Positions 1 through 8,054 of a DNA stretch of 64,000 nt are shown piece after piece (position 1 is the first letter of the stretch; each line of letters starts with the position of its first letter). Location of the stretch: assembly GCA_937876315.1 (NCBI GenBank), contig CALEHQ010000041.1, forward strand, positions 186,001 to 250,000, read 5' to 3'. The position numbers and the translations under genes are program-made. Below the pieces are notes generated by a model that searched no databases, was not told where the DNA came from, and worked only from the letters and a program-made list of their open reading frames with translations. This stretch comes from an uncultured Actinomycetes bacterium (GTDB lineage: Bacteria; Actinomycetota; Acidimicrobiia; Acidimicrobiales; Acidimicrobilacustridaceae).

Positions 1-277
1 CATGATCCGGACCGTCCATTGAGATGAACGTTCGACCAACCGTCTTTTCGAGTTGGTATTTGTAGACCTCGCCGCCCGGAAACTCTTCGTTGGAGGCGAA
101 GAACTCGCGCAATGCATCCCAACTCAAAATGGCGAACGTTGGCATTCCAAAGAACGTCACCGGAGCGACATCGCCATGCTCGGATCGCAAGGTTCGTAAA
201 ACCTTGTGAAGTTCGGCTCCGGGGAGCGGATTCAGCGCGAAATCAATCGTTGATCCAGCATCATCGTTCTGCGACAT
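1..277 (-). CDS. Cytochrome P450, N-terminal part (cut by window edge)
   Basis: About 92 N-terminal residues are present, and the gene runs off the left edge. The ATG at 277-275 follows a GAGGGGG ribosome binding site at normal spacing. The translation has the layout of bacterial P450 N-termini: a short lead, a strand and helix ending in FFGMPTFAILSW, a segment with EEFPGG, and then GRTFISMDGPDH, which fits the stretch before helix C where P450s have an H-x-x-x-R heme-propionate contact. The heme-binding Cys lies outside the window, so catalytic competence cannot be judged. Family assignment is from pattern recognition; substrate unknown. It is divergent from the epoxide-hydrolase-like gene at 391, and a functional link between the two is plausible but inferred. 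Confidence 0.72.
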   Translation of the reverse strand, partial: MSQNDDAGSTIDFALNPLPGAELHKVLRTLRSEHGDVAPVTFFGMPTFAILSWDALREFFASNEEFPGGEVYKYQLEKTVGRTFISMDGPDH

Positions 278-390
278 GGATTCCCCCTCATGAGGACCGT
301 AGCCAATCAACAAGACACCCGCTGCCTCAGAGTGTCAGGATGTGCCTTCGGACGGCGAAGTGCCGGACCCTTGGACTACGAAGGAACGTC

Positions 391-771
391 ATGAGCGACG
401 GAGCAAAGTACGAAGCACTTGTTCAGGAATTTTGCGATGCCTGGGCCGAAGGCGACCACGACAAGGTCGTTGCGTTCTTCACCGAAGACGGCGTGTACCA
501 CAACATTCCGGTCGATCCTATGGTCGGTCATGAAGCGATTCGAATGATGATCGACGGCTTCACCGCTGGGCTCAAGGTCAAGGTGTTCCGCATCGACAAC
601 ATGATTTCAAACGGACCAATGGTGGTCACCGAGCGCGTTGACATCTTCGAAAAGGAAGACGGCAGCGAAGTTGAGCTTCCCGTTCTCGGCATTTTTGAAT
701 TTGAGGGCGACAAGATCGCAAAGTGGCGCGAGTACTTCGACCTGAATCAGTTCATGAACCAGATGGCGTAA
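391..771 (+). CDS. SnoaL-like / limonene-1,2-epoxide hydrolase family protein
   Basis: This is a 126-residue single-domain protein of the NTF2/SnoaL fold. The open frame extends further upstream, but the ATG at 391 after AAGGAACGTC gives the usual family N-terminus (MSDGAKYEALVQEF). The motif DGVYHNIPVDPMVGHEAI closely matches the limonene-epoxide-hydrolase group, where the Tyr and Asn position the water. An Asp and an Arg suited to the hydrolase triad are also present in the WREYFDLNQF region. The likely role is cytosolic epoxide hydrolysis, or a related small-molecule cyclisation or isomerisation. Its position beside a P450 supports epoxide chemistry. The exact substrate is not evident. Confidence 0.75.
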   Translation: MSDGAKYEALVQEFCDAWAEGDHDKVVAFFTEDGVYHNIPVDPMVGHEAIRMMIDGFTAGLKVKVFRIDNMISNGPMVVTERVDIFEKEDGSEVELPVLGIFEFEGDKIAKWREYFDLNQFMNQMA

Positions 772-783
772 GCCGCCAGCCGT

Positions 784-1578
784 TCAACTCGCGAGAAAAC
801 TGAAGATGTCCGGGAACGCCGTCGAATCCTGTGCGAAGAATCCGTGTCCACCCTCGTAAACGCGCAACTCCGCGTTTGGAATCCGCTGAGCCATCGCTTC
901 GCTGTTTGAGAGCGGGGCGATGCCGTCGTAGCGACCAGCTCCGATAAAGGTTGGAGCGGAAATTCGATCGAGGCGATCCCATACGTCGTGAACGCTTCGC
1001 GCATTTAACTGTTCGATCTCACCCCGTTCGGCCTCTGAGCCCGCTTTGGCGCCGTACTGACCGCTGATGCCATCGACGAACAACTGATCTGATGGGTGAG
1101 TAGCGAGCCACTCAGGGGTAAACCGCGTATCCATAATCGTCATTGAAATTCCTGCTCGTTCCGCTTCGTCCATCGAACGGAGTTCATGAAGCGGATATGA
1201 CGAACCACCCGCTCCGCCGGGCGACGTGCAGAGCAATGCCAAGCGCTCAACTCGTTCAGGAATGGTGACAGCAAACTCTTGAGCGACCATGCCACCGAAA
1301 CTGATGCCAATGACGTTGAAGGTTTCCCAGCCGAGAAAATCAACGAGGGCACTAGCGTCGGCCGCATAATCGGACATGGAATATGGCCCTGCGGGAATTT
1401 CCGTGCGACCCAGCCCACGCTGATCGTGGAGCACCACATCAAACTGGGTTCCGAGCACGTTGAATAGTGGTCGCATGCGTTCAATTGTCGAACCGGAGCC
1501 GTTGAACATCAGCAACCGATGCCCCTCGCCCGCTTGTTCCCAGTACAGATCAATACCGTTCAATCGTTGCGTGGGCAT
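784..1578 (-). CDS. Alpha/beta hydrolase
   Basis: This 264-residue cytosolic alpha/beta-hydrolase fold enzyme shows the nucleophile elbow GISFGG (Ser near residue 93), an oxyanion-region motif FNGSGS near residue 26, an acidic residue in GRYDGIAP and the catalytic His in GGHGFF close to the C-terminus. A longer frame exists, but the ATG at 1578 lies one base after the stop of the upstream crotonase gene and gives the normal family start (MPTQRLNGIDLYW), so the two genes form a tight minus-strand operon. The family includes esterases, lactonases and C-C hydrolases. Pairing with a crotonase suggests degradation of an alicyclic or aromatic intermediate, but the substrate cannot be named. Confidence 0.8.
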   Translation of the reverse strand: MPTQRLNGIDLYWEQAGEGHRLLMFNGSGSTIERMRPLFNVLGTQFDVVLHDQRGLGRTEIPAGPYSMSDYAADASALVDFLGWETFNVIGISFGGMVAQEFAVTIPERVERLALLCTSPGGAGGSSYPLHELRSMDEAERAGISMTIMDTRFTPEWLATHPSDQLFVDGISGQYGAKAGSEAERGEIEQLNARSVHDVWDRLDRISAPTFIGAGRYDGIAPLSNSEAMAQRIPNAELRVYEGGHGFFAQDSTAFPDIFSFLAS

Positions 1579-1579
1579 G

Positions 1580-2386
1580 TCACATCTGCTTCCACTCAGG
1601 CGCACGCTTTTCCCGGAACGCTTCACCTGCTTCGGTCATGTTGCCGGTAAACGTGCCAAGAACCTGCGTGCGGTTTTCAAGTTCCATCGCTGCACGCAAA
1701 CTCGAGGCGTCAAGATTGGCCCACATCCCAACTTTGGTCATTCGCACGCCGTACTCAGAATTGTCAGCGATCATTCCTGCGAGTTCAAGAGCAGTCGACT
1801 GGAGTTCGTCTGAAGTTGTCACTCGATTCAGTACGCCGTACTCGCGCGCTTCATCTGCGCTGAACCGACGCCCGGTGAGCATGAGTTCAGCGGCGATCGT
1901 TGGCCCACAAATACGCGGTAACCAGTAACTCGTGCCGAGATCGCAGGACGACAAACCCACACGAATGAAATGGGATGCAAAGAAAGCGTCAACCGAGGCC
2001 ACACGAAGGTCGCACGTAAGGGCCAGTGCCAATCCTCCGCCGACGACAGCGCCGTGAAGGGCGGCGACAACCGGCTGTGGTGTTTCATGAATCGCTAACA
2101 CGACATCCATGAGATGTTCTTGCATCTCATGGACAAACCCGACTGGACCCCGATCGCGTGAACGATCAGGGACTCCACCGGTTCCGCTCATATCAGCGCC
2201 GGCACAGAAACCGCGACCATTTCCGTCCAGGATCACGACACGCACATCTCGATCCCGTCGAATCGAAGTAAAAGCGTCAGCAAGTCCATCGATAAGCGCC
2301 GGCGTGAGAGCGTTGTAACGATCGGGATCGTTCAGTGTCACCCGAGCGACACCTTCGCCGGCCATTGTTGTTTCGACGATTGCCAT
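1580..2386 (-). CDS. Enoyl-CoA hydratase/isomerase (crotonase family)
   Basis: This 268-residue crotonase has the usual layout. An N-terminal strand pair contains RVTLNDPDRYNALTP, the oxyanion-hole segment is GRGFCAGADMSG, the second oxyanion segment is ALHGAVVGGGLALALTCDLRVA, and a C-terminal helical part ends the protein. Crotonases act on acyl-CoA thioesters (hydration, isomerisation or C-C cleavage). In the glutamate region the sequence is HFIRVGLSSCDLGTSYWLPR, which lacks one of the two usual acid/base Glu residues, so it may be an isomerase-like or specialised member. It is the first gene of a two-gene operon with the hydrolase ending at 784, and is divergent from the TSUP gene at 2463. 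Confidence 0.85.
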   Translation of the reverse strand: MAIVETTMAGEGVARVTLNDPDRYNALTPALIDGLADAFTSIRRDRDVRVVILDGNGRGFCAGADMSGTGGVPDRSRDRGPVGFVHEMQEHLMDVVLAIHETPQPVVAALHGAVVGGGLALALTCDLRVASVDAFFASHFIRVGLSSCDLGTSYWLPRICGPTIAAELMLTGRRFSADEAREYGVLNRVTTSDELQSTALELAGMIADNSEYGVRMTKVGMWANLDASSLRAAMELENRTQVLGTFTGNMTEAGEAFREKRAPEWKQM

Positions 2387-2462
2387 TCAGTTCCCCCATG
2401 AACTCTGAAAAACCAAGTCCACCACACCACTGGCACTGGCGCGCCCCGTACGATCAAGACCC

Positions 2463-3245
2463 ATGGACAATCTGAGCGCCGGCGGCATCATCCTTCTCGC
2501 CGTCTCTGGTCTTCTTGCCGGCGGCATCAACGCGGTCGCCGGAGGCGGGACTCTTCTCACCTTTCCGGCACTCATTGCGGCCGGCTTGAGTCCCGTCACC
2601 GCCAATGTCACCAACACCGTGGCGCTTGTGCCCGGTTATGTGGGCGGCATTGCTGGCTACCGGCACGAACTCGATGGACAACACGCCCGCATCCGCAGAT
2701 TGCTCCCATTTGCCTTCGCAGGATCAGTGTTGGGTGCGGTTCTACTTCTCACCACCTCGGAACGCGTCTTCAAACTGCTTGTACCAATCCTCGTTTTCGT
2801 TGCGGCCCTCCTGCTCGTCTTGCAACCAGTCATTCAGCGCCGGCTTTCTTCAAGCGAAAGCGAAACAGTCCAAAACACCAAACGAGACCATGACGTTGCA
2901 ACAATCATCGGCGTCTTTTTGGCCGCCATCTACGGCGGCTACTTCGGAGGTGTCCTTGGGGTCATTCTCCTCGCCGTCCTCGGGATCACCACAAGTGATC
3001 ACCTACAGAAACTGAACGCGCTCAAGAGTGTGCTGCAGTTCGCAATCAACATTGTCGCCGTTGTGATCTTCGCTTTGTGGGGGCCCGTGCAGTGGTGGAC
3101 CGTGTTGCTGATGGCACCGCTTTCGCTCATCGGCGGATGGATCGGAGCCCGCGTGGCGCGAGGACTCAAGCCATCGGTCTTGCGCGGCGTCATCGGAGCC
3201 TACGGTTTTGTGTGTGCCGCGATCTTGGCGTTTGCTCTGTACTAG
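2463..3245 (+). CDS. TSUP/TauE-SafE family membrane transporter
   Basis: This 260-residue polytopic membrane protein has about eight predicted hydrophobic segments arranged as two homologous halves. The signature glycine-rich starts are GLLAGGINAVAGGGTLLTFP near the N-terminus and GVFLAAIYGGYFGGVLGVILLA near residue 160. This is the TSUP fold (sulfite, sulfonate or organic anion exporters). The central loop with charged residues (SSSESETVQNTKRDHD) is the cytoplasmic connector. It is a single-gene unit, divergent from the crotonase gene and convergent with the amidohydrolase gene ending at 3261. The transported anion is unknown. Confidence 0.82.
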   Translation: MDNLSAGGIILLAVSGLLAGGINAVAGGGTLLTFPALIAAGLSPVTANVTNTVALVPGYVGGIAGYRHELDGQHARIRRLLPFAFAGSVLGAVLLLTTSERVFKLLVPILVFVAALLLVLQPVIQRRLSSSESETVQNTKRDHDVATIIGVFLAAIYGGYFGGVLGVILLAVLGITTSDHLQKLNALKSVLQFAINIVAVVIFALWGPVQWWTVLLMAPLSLIGGWIGARVARGLKPSVLRGVIGAYGFVCAAILAFALY

Positions 3246-3260
3246 AGCGTTACGTCAGCG

Positions 3261-4976
3261 TCAGCAGCACTTACGCGGAAGTGTTGCCAGATGTATATGT
3301 GGTGTCGGATCGACCACACCCGCAGCCTTTTCGAAGGCTTCAAGGTCCATTTTCTCTCCCGACAACCAGGTGCCCAGCACAGAGACTCCGTCGCTGAGAT
3401 GCATTGGGTCGACCGCATAAGGGTCAACCGACAACTGCACAAAGTCGGCAAACTTTCCAACCTCAATCGAGCCGATCTCTTGCTCTCGGCCGAGGATGAA
3501 TGCAGCATGGATCGTTTGCGCCCGAAGCGCTTCGTCAAGCGTCACTTTTTGTTCTGGGCCGCGCTCAACACCTGAGTTCGTTGTGCGAGTCACGCAGGTC
3601 TTGATATTGGCAAGTGGTGATGGCGGCGTTACTGAACCATCGTTGTGATACGAGGGGCGAAGTCCGGCATCGGTCGCGTCCTTCACTCGACACCAAGGAG
3701 CACCGTGTTCATGATCAAACACCTGCCCATCGAGCAGGTCACCCCAATACTGAAACTGGAACGGGCCCATTGAGGCGTACACGCCGAGTGTGGCTGCTCG
3801 CGCGAACTGATCGGTGCGAGCAGCACCGAGATGCTCGATGCGCCAGCGATGGTCAGTACCGAGAAGATTGAACTTCGTTAAAGCTGCTTCATACGCGTCG
3901 AGCACGACATCGAGCGCGGCATCACCATTCACATGAAACGCCATTTGCCAACCTTGCGGGGCATAGGTATCAAGAATGACGTCGAGCTGCTCACGCGAGT
4001 AGTTCATGACTTCGATGCCTGGTGTCCCAGGCTTGATTCCAGCCGCTTTCGTCGCCGGCGTGTCGAGATACGGGAATGTCAGTGCGACGTTTCCAACCCA
4101 TGGCGAACCATCGGCCCACAGCTTGATCCCCTTCTTGGTCAGCATCGATGCGGGGATCTTTGATTCGAACTTCTCGCCGCAAGTTGCATCAGTAGACACG
4201 TGATAGAGCGAAATGCGCAGCGGACAATTGGAGATACTCGCCATTGCCTCAAATGCTGGCTTGAGTGTGTCGTTGAATGTCATTTCTGAAGTTGAGGTAA
4301 TGCCATTGCCCGCCATCAGCGAATACCACTGTGCCGCCGAAGCAAGCGGGTTCTTCACGACCTCACCGACCAACGGCATTGCTGCTTCCATCATGGCGGG
4401 AATCTCATAGGCAATACCGTTGAGCGAACCATCGGCATTGCGACCGAACGAACCGCCAACCGGGTCCGCTGGCGGCTTGGCATCCCAACCCAACTTCTTG
4501 ATTGACGCAGTATTCAAATACACCGCGTGACCGGAGTTGTCTGCAACAACAACTGGTCGATCAGGGAAGAACGCATCAAGCGCTTTGGCGTCGGGGGCTT
4601 CGCAACCATGTAGCAGGCGGTCAAGGCCATTGAACAACAACAACTGACCAGCGGGTTGTTCCTTCTGCAGTTTGGCGAAGAGGTCGGTGACGTCGCTCCA
4701 CCTCGGGTATCCCACATACGGCGCGATCCAGTAGGCCGGAGATTGGGTCATGATGCCGCTCAGCACTGGATGAGAATGTGACTCAACAAACCCGGGGAGT
4801 AACGCCGTATCGCCGAGATCGACCACGGTGGCTTCGGGCAGCGCCTTCTTACACACATCGACGTCGCCAACTGCAGCAATTGTCCCGTCGGCTTTCACGG
4901 CAACCGCCGTTGCACGAGGAGCCGTTTCGTCCATCGTGATGATGACCGATGCAGTGAAGATCTGATCCGTTCCCAT
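3261..4976 (-). CDS. Amidohydrolase family protein (YtcJ-like, exoenzyme regulatory type)
   Basis: This is a 571-residue metal-dependent amidohydrolase of the amidohydrolase-3 group. The N-terminal composite beta domain starts FTASVIITMDE, the first metal motif is ESHSHP in the strand GFVESHSHPVLSG, a later His lies in MAFHVNGDAALD, another in RWRIEHLGA, and the distal metal Asp region is SYHNDGSVTPPSP. The C-terminal beta domain (GKFADFVQLSVDP) closes the fold. An in-frame start 30 bases upstream exists, but AAGGAGCCACT immediately before the ATG at 4976 decides the start. It is likely cytosolic. The substrates of this subfamily are mostly unknown (N-substituted amides, formamides). Confidence 0.82.
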   Translation of the reverse strand: MGTDQIFTASVIITMDETAPRATAVAVKADGTIAAVGDVDVCKKALPEATVVDLGDTALLPGFVESHSHPVLSGIMTQSPAYWIAPYVGYPRWSDVTDLFAKLQKEQPAGQLLLFNGLDRLLHGCEAPDAKALDAFFPDRPVVVADNSGHAVYLNTASIKKLGWDAKPPADPVGGSFGRNADGSLNGIAYEIPAMMEAAMPLVGEVVKNPLASAAQWYSLMAGNGITSTSEMTFNDTLKPAFEAMASISNCPLRISLYHVSTDATCGEKFESKIPASMLTKKGIKLWADGSPWVGNVALTFPYLDTPATKAAGIKPGTPGIEVMNYSREQLDVILDTYAPQGWQMAFHVNGDAALDVVLDAYEAALTKFNLLGTDHRWRIEHLGAARTDQFARAATLGVYASMGPFQFQYWGDLLDGQVFDHEHGAPWCRVKDATDAGLRPSYHNDGSVTPPSPLANIKTCVTRTTNSGVERGPEQKVTLDEALRAQTIHAAFILGREQEIGSIEVGKFADFVQLSVDPYAVDPMHLSDGVSVLGTWLSGEKMDLEAFEKAAGVVDPTPHIHLATLPRKCC

Positions 4977-5048
4977 AGTGGCTCCTTGTTCGCCGAACGC
5001 GCTCATTCTGTAGGAAATTTAGAAAAGCTTTCTCTCACCCTACGCGAT

Positions 5049-5074
5049 CGTGCCCGGCACGATGGCCGGGCACG
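5049..5074. terminator. Perfect 10-bp hairpin downstream of the lipoprotein gene
   Basis: CGTGCCCGGC and its exact reverse complement GCCGGGCACG are separated by six bases. It lies 38-63 bases after the stop of the minus-strand lipoprotein gene. There is no T-run on either side, so intrinsic termination is only a guess; a transcript-stabilising hairpin is equally possible. Confidence 0.45.
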
Positions 5075-5111
5075 AAGAAAACATTGATGACGCTGCGAAT
5101 TGGTCGAATCC

Positions 5112-5672
5112 TCAACCAATACCAAGCGAGATGTAAGCAGGATTCTGCGAATCGCTCGCTTGGTAAGGCTTCTTCACGGAAAGCCCAAAGGCAACAAGAA
5201 TCGACCCATTCGCGCCGGCGACCACGTTGATCGACTCGACATAATCGAGTTGAAGAGGAAGCACTGTCGTGGGAGCGCCAGGGGTGCCGGTCCATGTTCC
5301 TTCAGCAAGGGTAACGACGAGGGTCGCAACCCCTTGCGTCGCGACAGTTGCACCCGAAGCGTCAACGACTGGTCCCGTTGCGTAGGCCGCGGTCCAAGCG
5401 CCTGTTGCACTACCCAGTTCCAGTTGGATGTTGTCGACACATCCTTCCTTCGAGGTGGTGATCGAACCCAAAGCTGATGGTGTTCCTGCATTGCCACCCG
5501 AACTGGTCTCAAGAGTTCCAGTGAATGGACATGCGGTATCTGTGATCTGATCGCCGCTCGAGGCCGTTGTTGAGGTCGTGCTGTTTGAGGATGAATCACT
5601 CGAACATGCGGCGATAGGGAGGAACAGGGCCACTGCTGCTGCGGTGGTGATGACGGTGCGGCGAATCTTCAC
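5112..5672 (-). CDS. Secreted lipoprotein, AMIN-like
   Basis: This 186-residue protein has a clear lipoprotein signal: two Arg after the start, a hydrophobic stretch and the lipobox PIAAC with Cys at residue 23. A Ser/Thr-rich linker (SSDSSSNSTTSTTASSG) follows. The folded part has conserved-looking strands ending with LDYVESINVVAGANGSILVAF and VKKPYQASDSQNP, which resembles the AMIN-like domain found in actinobacterial exported proteins; that match is from memory and moderate. It would sit on the outer face of the membrane. It is transcribed alone, divergent from the SDR gene at 5823. Function unknown. Confidence 0.7.
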   Translation of the reverse strand: MKIRRTVITTAAAVALFLPIAACSSDSSSNSTTSTTASSGDQITDTACPFTGTLETSSGGNAGTPSALGSITTSKEGCVDNIQLELGSATGAWTAAYATGPVVDASGATVATQGVATLVVTLAEGTWTGTPGAPTTVLPLQLDYVESINVVAGANGSILVAFGLSVKKPYQASDSQNPAYISLGIG

Positions 5673-5822
5673 GGGTCTCCTTGGAAACAGATGTAGTTCC
5701 CAAAGTAGAACAGACCACGCGGCTCCAGACCAACCACCAACCTTCGATCGGCGGCTGGGGCCTGCGATTCCCTACACTCCTTCCGTCGCTCCCAATCAAG
5801 GAGCCGAGGATCAGGGGGAATC

Positions 5823-6623
5823 ATGGGTCGATTTGACGGCAAGGTTGTCATCGTCACCGGAGCAGCACGCGGGCAGGGCGAGGCCGAAGCTCGGCTCTTT
5901 GCCAGCGAAGGGGCAAAGGTCGTTCTCGCCGATGTACTTGACGCTGAGGGTCAGGCAGTCGCCGCCGACATCGGAGCAAATGCTCGCTACGTCCACCTTG
6001 ATGTCAGTAACGAAGCCGAATGGCAAGCAGCAATTGCTGCAACCAAAGAATTCGGTGGTCGCCTTGATGCCCTCGTCAACAACGCTGCAATTATTTGGCC
6101 ATCGGCAATTGAGGACACCTCACTCGAGGCCTACATGACGGTGATCAACGTGAACCAAGTTGGTTGCTTCTTGGGAATGAAGACCGCAATGCCGCTTTTG
6201 AAAGAATCCGGTGGCGGTTCCATCGTGAACATTTCATCGATTGATGGAATCGCTTCGAAAAACGGACTGATCTCCTACACCGCATCAAAATTCGCCATCC
6301 GCGGGATGACAAAGACCGCGGCAATGGAGTGGGGTCGGTTTGGAATTCGCGTGAACTCCGTGCACCCCGGCGGCGTCAATACCGTCATGGGTAATCCCAT
6401 CAACGATCCAATCCTCGAAACGATGCCGTATCAGCAACAAGCGATTCAGCGCATCGGCTATCCAAATGAAATTGCTGCGGCAGTCGCGTTTCTCGCAAGT
6501 GCAGAAGCCAGTTACATCACCGGAACAGAACTTGTCGTTGATGGCGGCTGGCTGACCGGACGGCTTGAACCCGGCCTTCCTGGCTCAAGCGCAACAACTG
6601 AAGGATTCGGTTATAACGCATGA
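5823..6623 (+). CDS. Short-chain dehydrogenase/reductase
   Basis: This 266-residue classical SDR has a cofactor motif VTGAARGQG near residue 12, a specificity Asp in VVLADV (favouring NAD over NADP), NNAA near residue 87, catalytic Ser in VNISSIDG, Tyr/Lys in YTASK, and the substrate-side PGGVNT motif. The closest familiar group is mycofactocin-independent hydroxysteroid/3-oxoacyl-type SDRs of actinobacteria. The ATG follows CAGGGGGAATC. It is the first gene of a three-gene operon: its stop overlaps the next start by four bases (ATGA). An alcohol or ketone oxidoreductase role next to a thioesterase fits acyl or terpenoid catabolism. Confidence 0.88.
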   Translation: MGRFDGKVVIVTGAARGQGEAEARLFASEGAKVVLADVLDAEGQAVAADIGANARYVHLDVSNEAEWQAAIAATKEFGGRLDALVNNAAIIWPSAIEDTSLEAYMTVINVNQVGCFLGMKTAMPLLKESGGGSIVNISSIDGIASKNGLISYTASKFAIRGMTKTAAMEWGRFGIRVNSVHPGGVNTVMGNPINDPILETMPYQQQAIQRIGYPNEIAAAVAFLASAEASYITGTELVVDGGWLTGRLEPGLPGSSATTEGFGYNA

Positions 6624-7282
6624 CCAACGACGAACCCGCTCCGTTCACTGCGGGTTGGACACTTGACGATGAGGCGGCCACCGAAACTGTGGCCGCCTCG
6701 ACGCGGGCGCTCATTACGTCACTTCGTCGAACCAACGCTCCGACCTCATCGCTCGAACGCGCTGCCGCTCTCATTGATGAAGCCGCAGCACTACTCGAAC
6801 CTCATCGAGTGGACGGCCTTCCTATGCAGGGCCGTTTGGGAGACCGAGGACCAATCGGGGTCCAGGCCAACGAACCACGTGTGTTCTTCCCGTGGAGCCC
6901 AATCATCGGACCTCTCAATCCACTTTCGGCCGATGTTGATCTCAACGTTGTCGATGGCCGCACTACGGGTCGTGCATTTCTCGGAGCGCAATACAACGGG
7001 CCGCCCGGAATGGTCCACGGTGGAATTATCGCTTTGTTGTTCGATGAATTGCTCGGTGCCACCAACGTCTGTAACGGACTCGGCGGATTCACTGGAACCT
7101 TGTCGATTCGCTACGAACGTCCAACATGGATTGAGCGCGAACTCCACCTAGAGAGTTGGGTTGACCGAGTCGAAGGCCGCAAGGTCTTTACACTCGGGAC
7201 AATCTCGATCGACGGCGAAGTCACCGCTCGCGCTGAAGGAATTTTCATCATGACTCAGGGCTGGAAAGCGGAGAACAAGTAA
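6620..7282 (+). CDS. Hotdog-fold thioesterase (PaaI/4HBT-like)
   Basis: This 220-residue protein consists of a non-conserved N-terminal helical region of about 90 residues followed by a hotdog domain. The thioesterase signature is GPPGMVHGGIIALLFDELLG, where the HGG turn and the following acidic residue (Asp, on the long helix) form the active site; LSIRYERPT and a strand ending TARAEGIF complete the fold. It probably cleaves an acyl-CoA thioester in the cytosol. The start overlaps the SDR stop and its own stop shares one base with the next ATG (TAATG), so translation of the three genes is coupled. Confidence 0.83.
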   Translation: MTNDEPAPFTAGWTLDDEAATETVAASTRALITSLRRTNAPTSSLERAAALIDEAAALLEPHRVDGLPMQGRLGDRGPIGVQANEPRVFFPWSPIIGPLNPLSADVDLNVVDGRTTGRAFLGAQYNGPPGMVHGGIIALLFDELLGATNVCNGLGGFTGTLSIRYERPTWIERELHLESWVDRVEGRKVFTLGTISIDGEVTARAEGIFIMTQGWKAENK

Positions 7283-7692
7283 TGCATCCCGACAACGCCG
7301 ACCGCAATGTCCTTGGCGAAACACTTGAACCCTGTGGCACTGACCCCATGACCGGGTTTCTTCGAGATGGTTGCTGCACCACCGGCCCCGAAGACATCGG
7401 GCTACACACCATCTGTGCGGTCATGACCCCCGAGTTTCTTGAACACCAACGATCAATCGGCAACGACCTCATTACGCCGATGCCGCAGTACCGATTCCCT
7501 GGTCTCGTACCTGGCGACCGCTGGTGCGTTACCGCACGAAACTGGGCCATCGCCTTTAACGACAACTGCGCTGCGCCAGTCGTTCTTGCCTCAACCAATC
7601 AGAAAACTCTCGAGGTCATTCCGCTCGAGTGGTTGCAGCAGCTTGCGATCGACGTGCCGCCCGACCTCAGCAGCCTTCTCGATCCCGACTGA
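7282..7692 (+). CDS. DUF2237 family protein
   Basis: This 136-residue protein matches the DUF2237 pattern: NVLGETLEPCGTDPMTGF at the start, DGCCTTGPEDIGLHTICAVM, a helix with FLEHQRSIGNDLITP, then FPGLVPGDRWCVTARNW and a C-terminal VIPLEWL. It has several conserved Cys and is a compact cytosolic protein without signal or membrane segment. The family has no established function that I know of. It is translationally coupled to the thioesterase upstream, but DUF2237 genes occur in many contexts, so the pathway link is weak. Confidence 0.85.
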   Translation: MHPDNADRNVLGETLEPCGTDPMTGFLRDGCCTTGPEDIGLHTICAVMTPEFLEHQRSIGNDLITPMPQYRFPGLVPGDRWCVTARNWAIAFNDNCAAPVVLASTNQKTLEVIPLEWLQQLAIDVPPDLSSLLDPD

Positions 7693-7700
7693 ACAAGCTC

Positions 7701-7997
7701 TCAGTCGAGTTCGGAATGAACTGAACCCATCACAGCACCACCGTCGGCCATAAACGGGCCAATCTTCGGGTACAGCGCTGCGAGAGTTTCGCTACCCATG
7801 TGCGCATCCATCGCAGCCTGATCGGCGTACTGCTCAATCATGTAGACGGTGTCAGCGTCGTCACCGGCGACAAGCGTGTAAATCTCCGTACCAGCTTCGG
7901 CGTTCGCAACAGCGAACATGTCACCAAACTGCGCCAGCAGTTCGTCGCGTTGTCCAGGATTTGCCTTCATTGTTGCGATCATCACGCGCTTTGCCAT
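7701..7997 (-). CDS. Antibiotic biosynthesis monooxygenase (ABM/YgiN-like) domain protein
   Basis: This 98-residue dimeric alpha/beta-barrel protein starts MAKRVMIATMKANPGQRDELLAQ, has the mid-domain TEIYTLVAGDDADTVYMIEQYAD and ends with a helix containing HMGSETLAALYPKIG. The fold includes cofactor-free quinol monooxygenases and heme-degrading enzymes; the His-Met pair matches the YgiN-like group. The ATG is preceded by GAGGGGGAACA. It is a monocistronic gene convergent with the DUF2237 gene (8-base gap) and in the same direction as the exporter operon downstream. The substrate is unknown. Confidence 0.75.
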   Translation of the reverse strand: MAKRVMIATMKANPGQRDELLAQFGDMFAVANAEAGTEIYTLVAGDDADTVYMIEQYADQAAMDAHMGSETLAALYPKIGPFMADGGAVMGSVHSELD

Positions 7998-8054
7998 TGT
8001 TCCCCCTCGGGTTGCGGTCGAGGAACGATAACCGGAACAACATCGAAATTGGAA

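Noticed and set aside
112-390. N-terminal extension of the epoxide-hydrolase-like protein
   Set aside because: It overlaps the P450 gene on the other strand, is Arg-rich without motif, and the ATG at 391 gives the normal family start.
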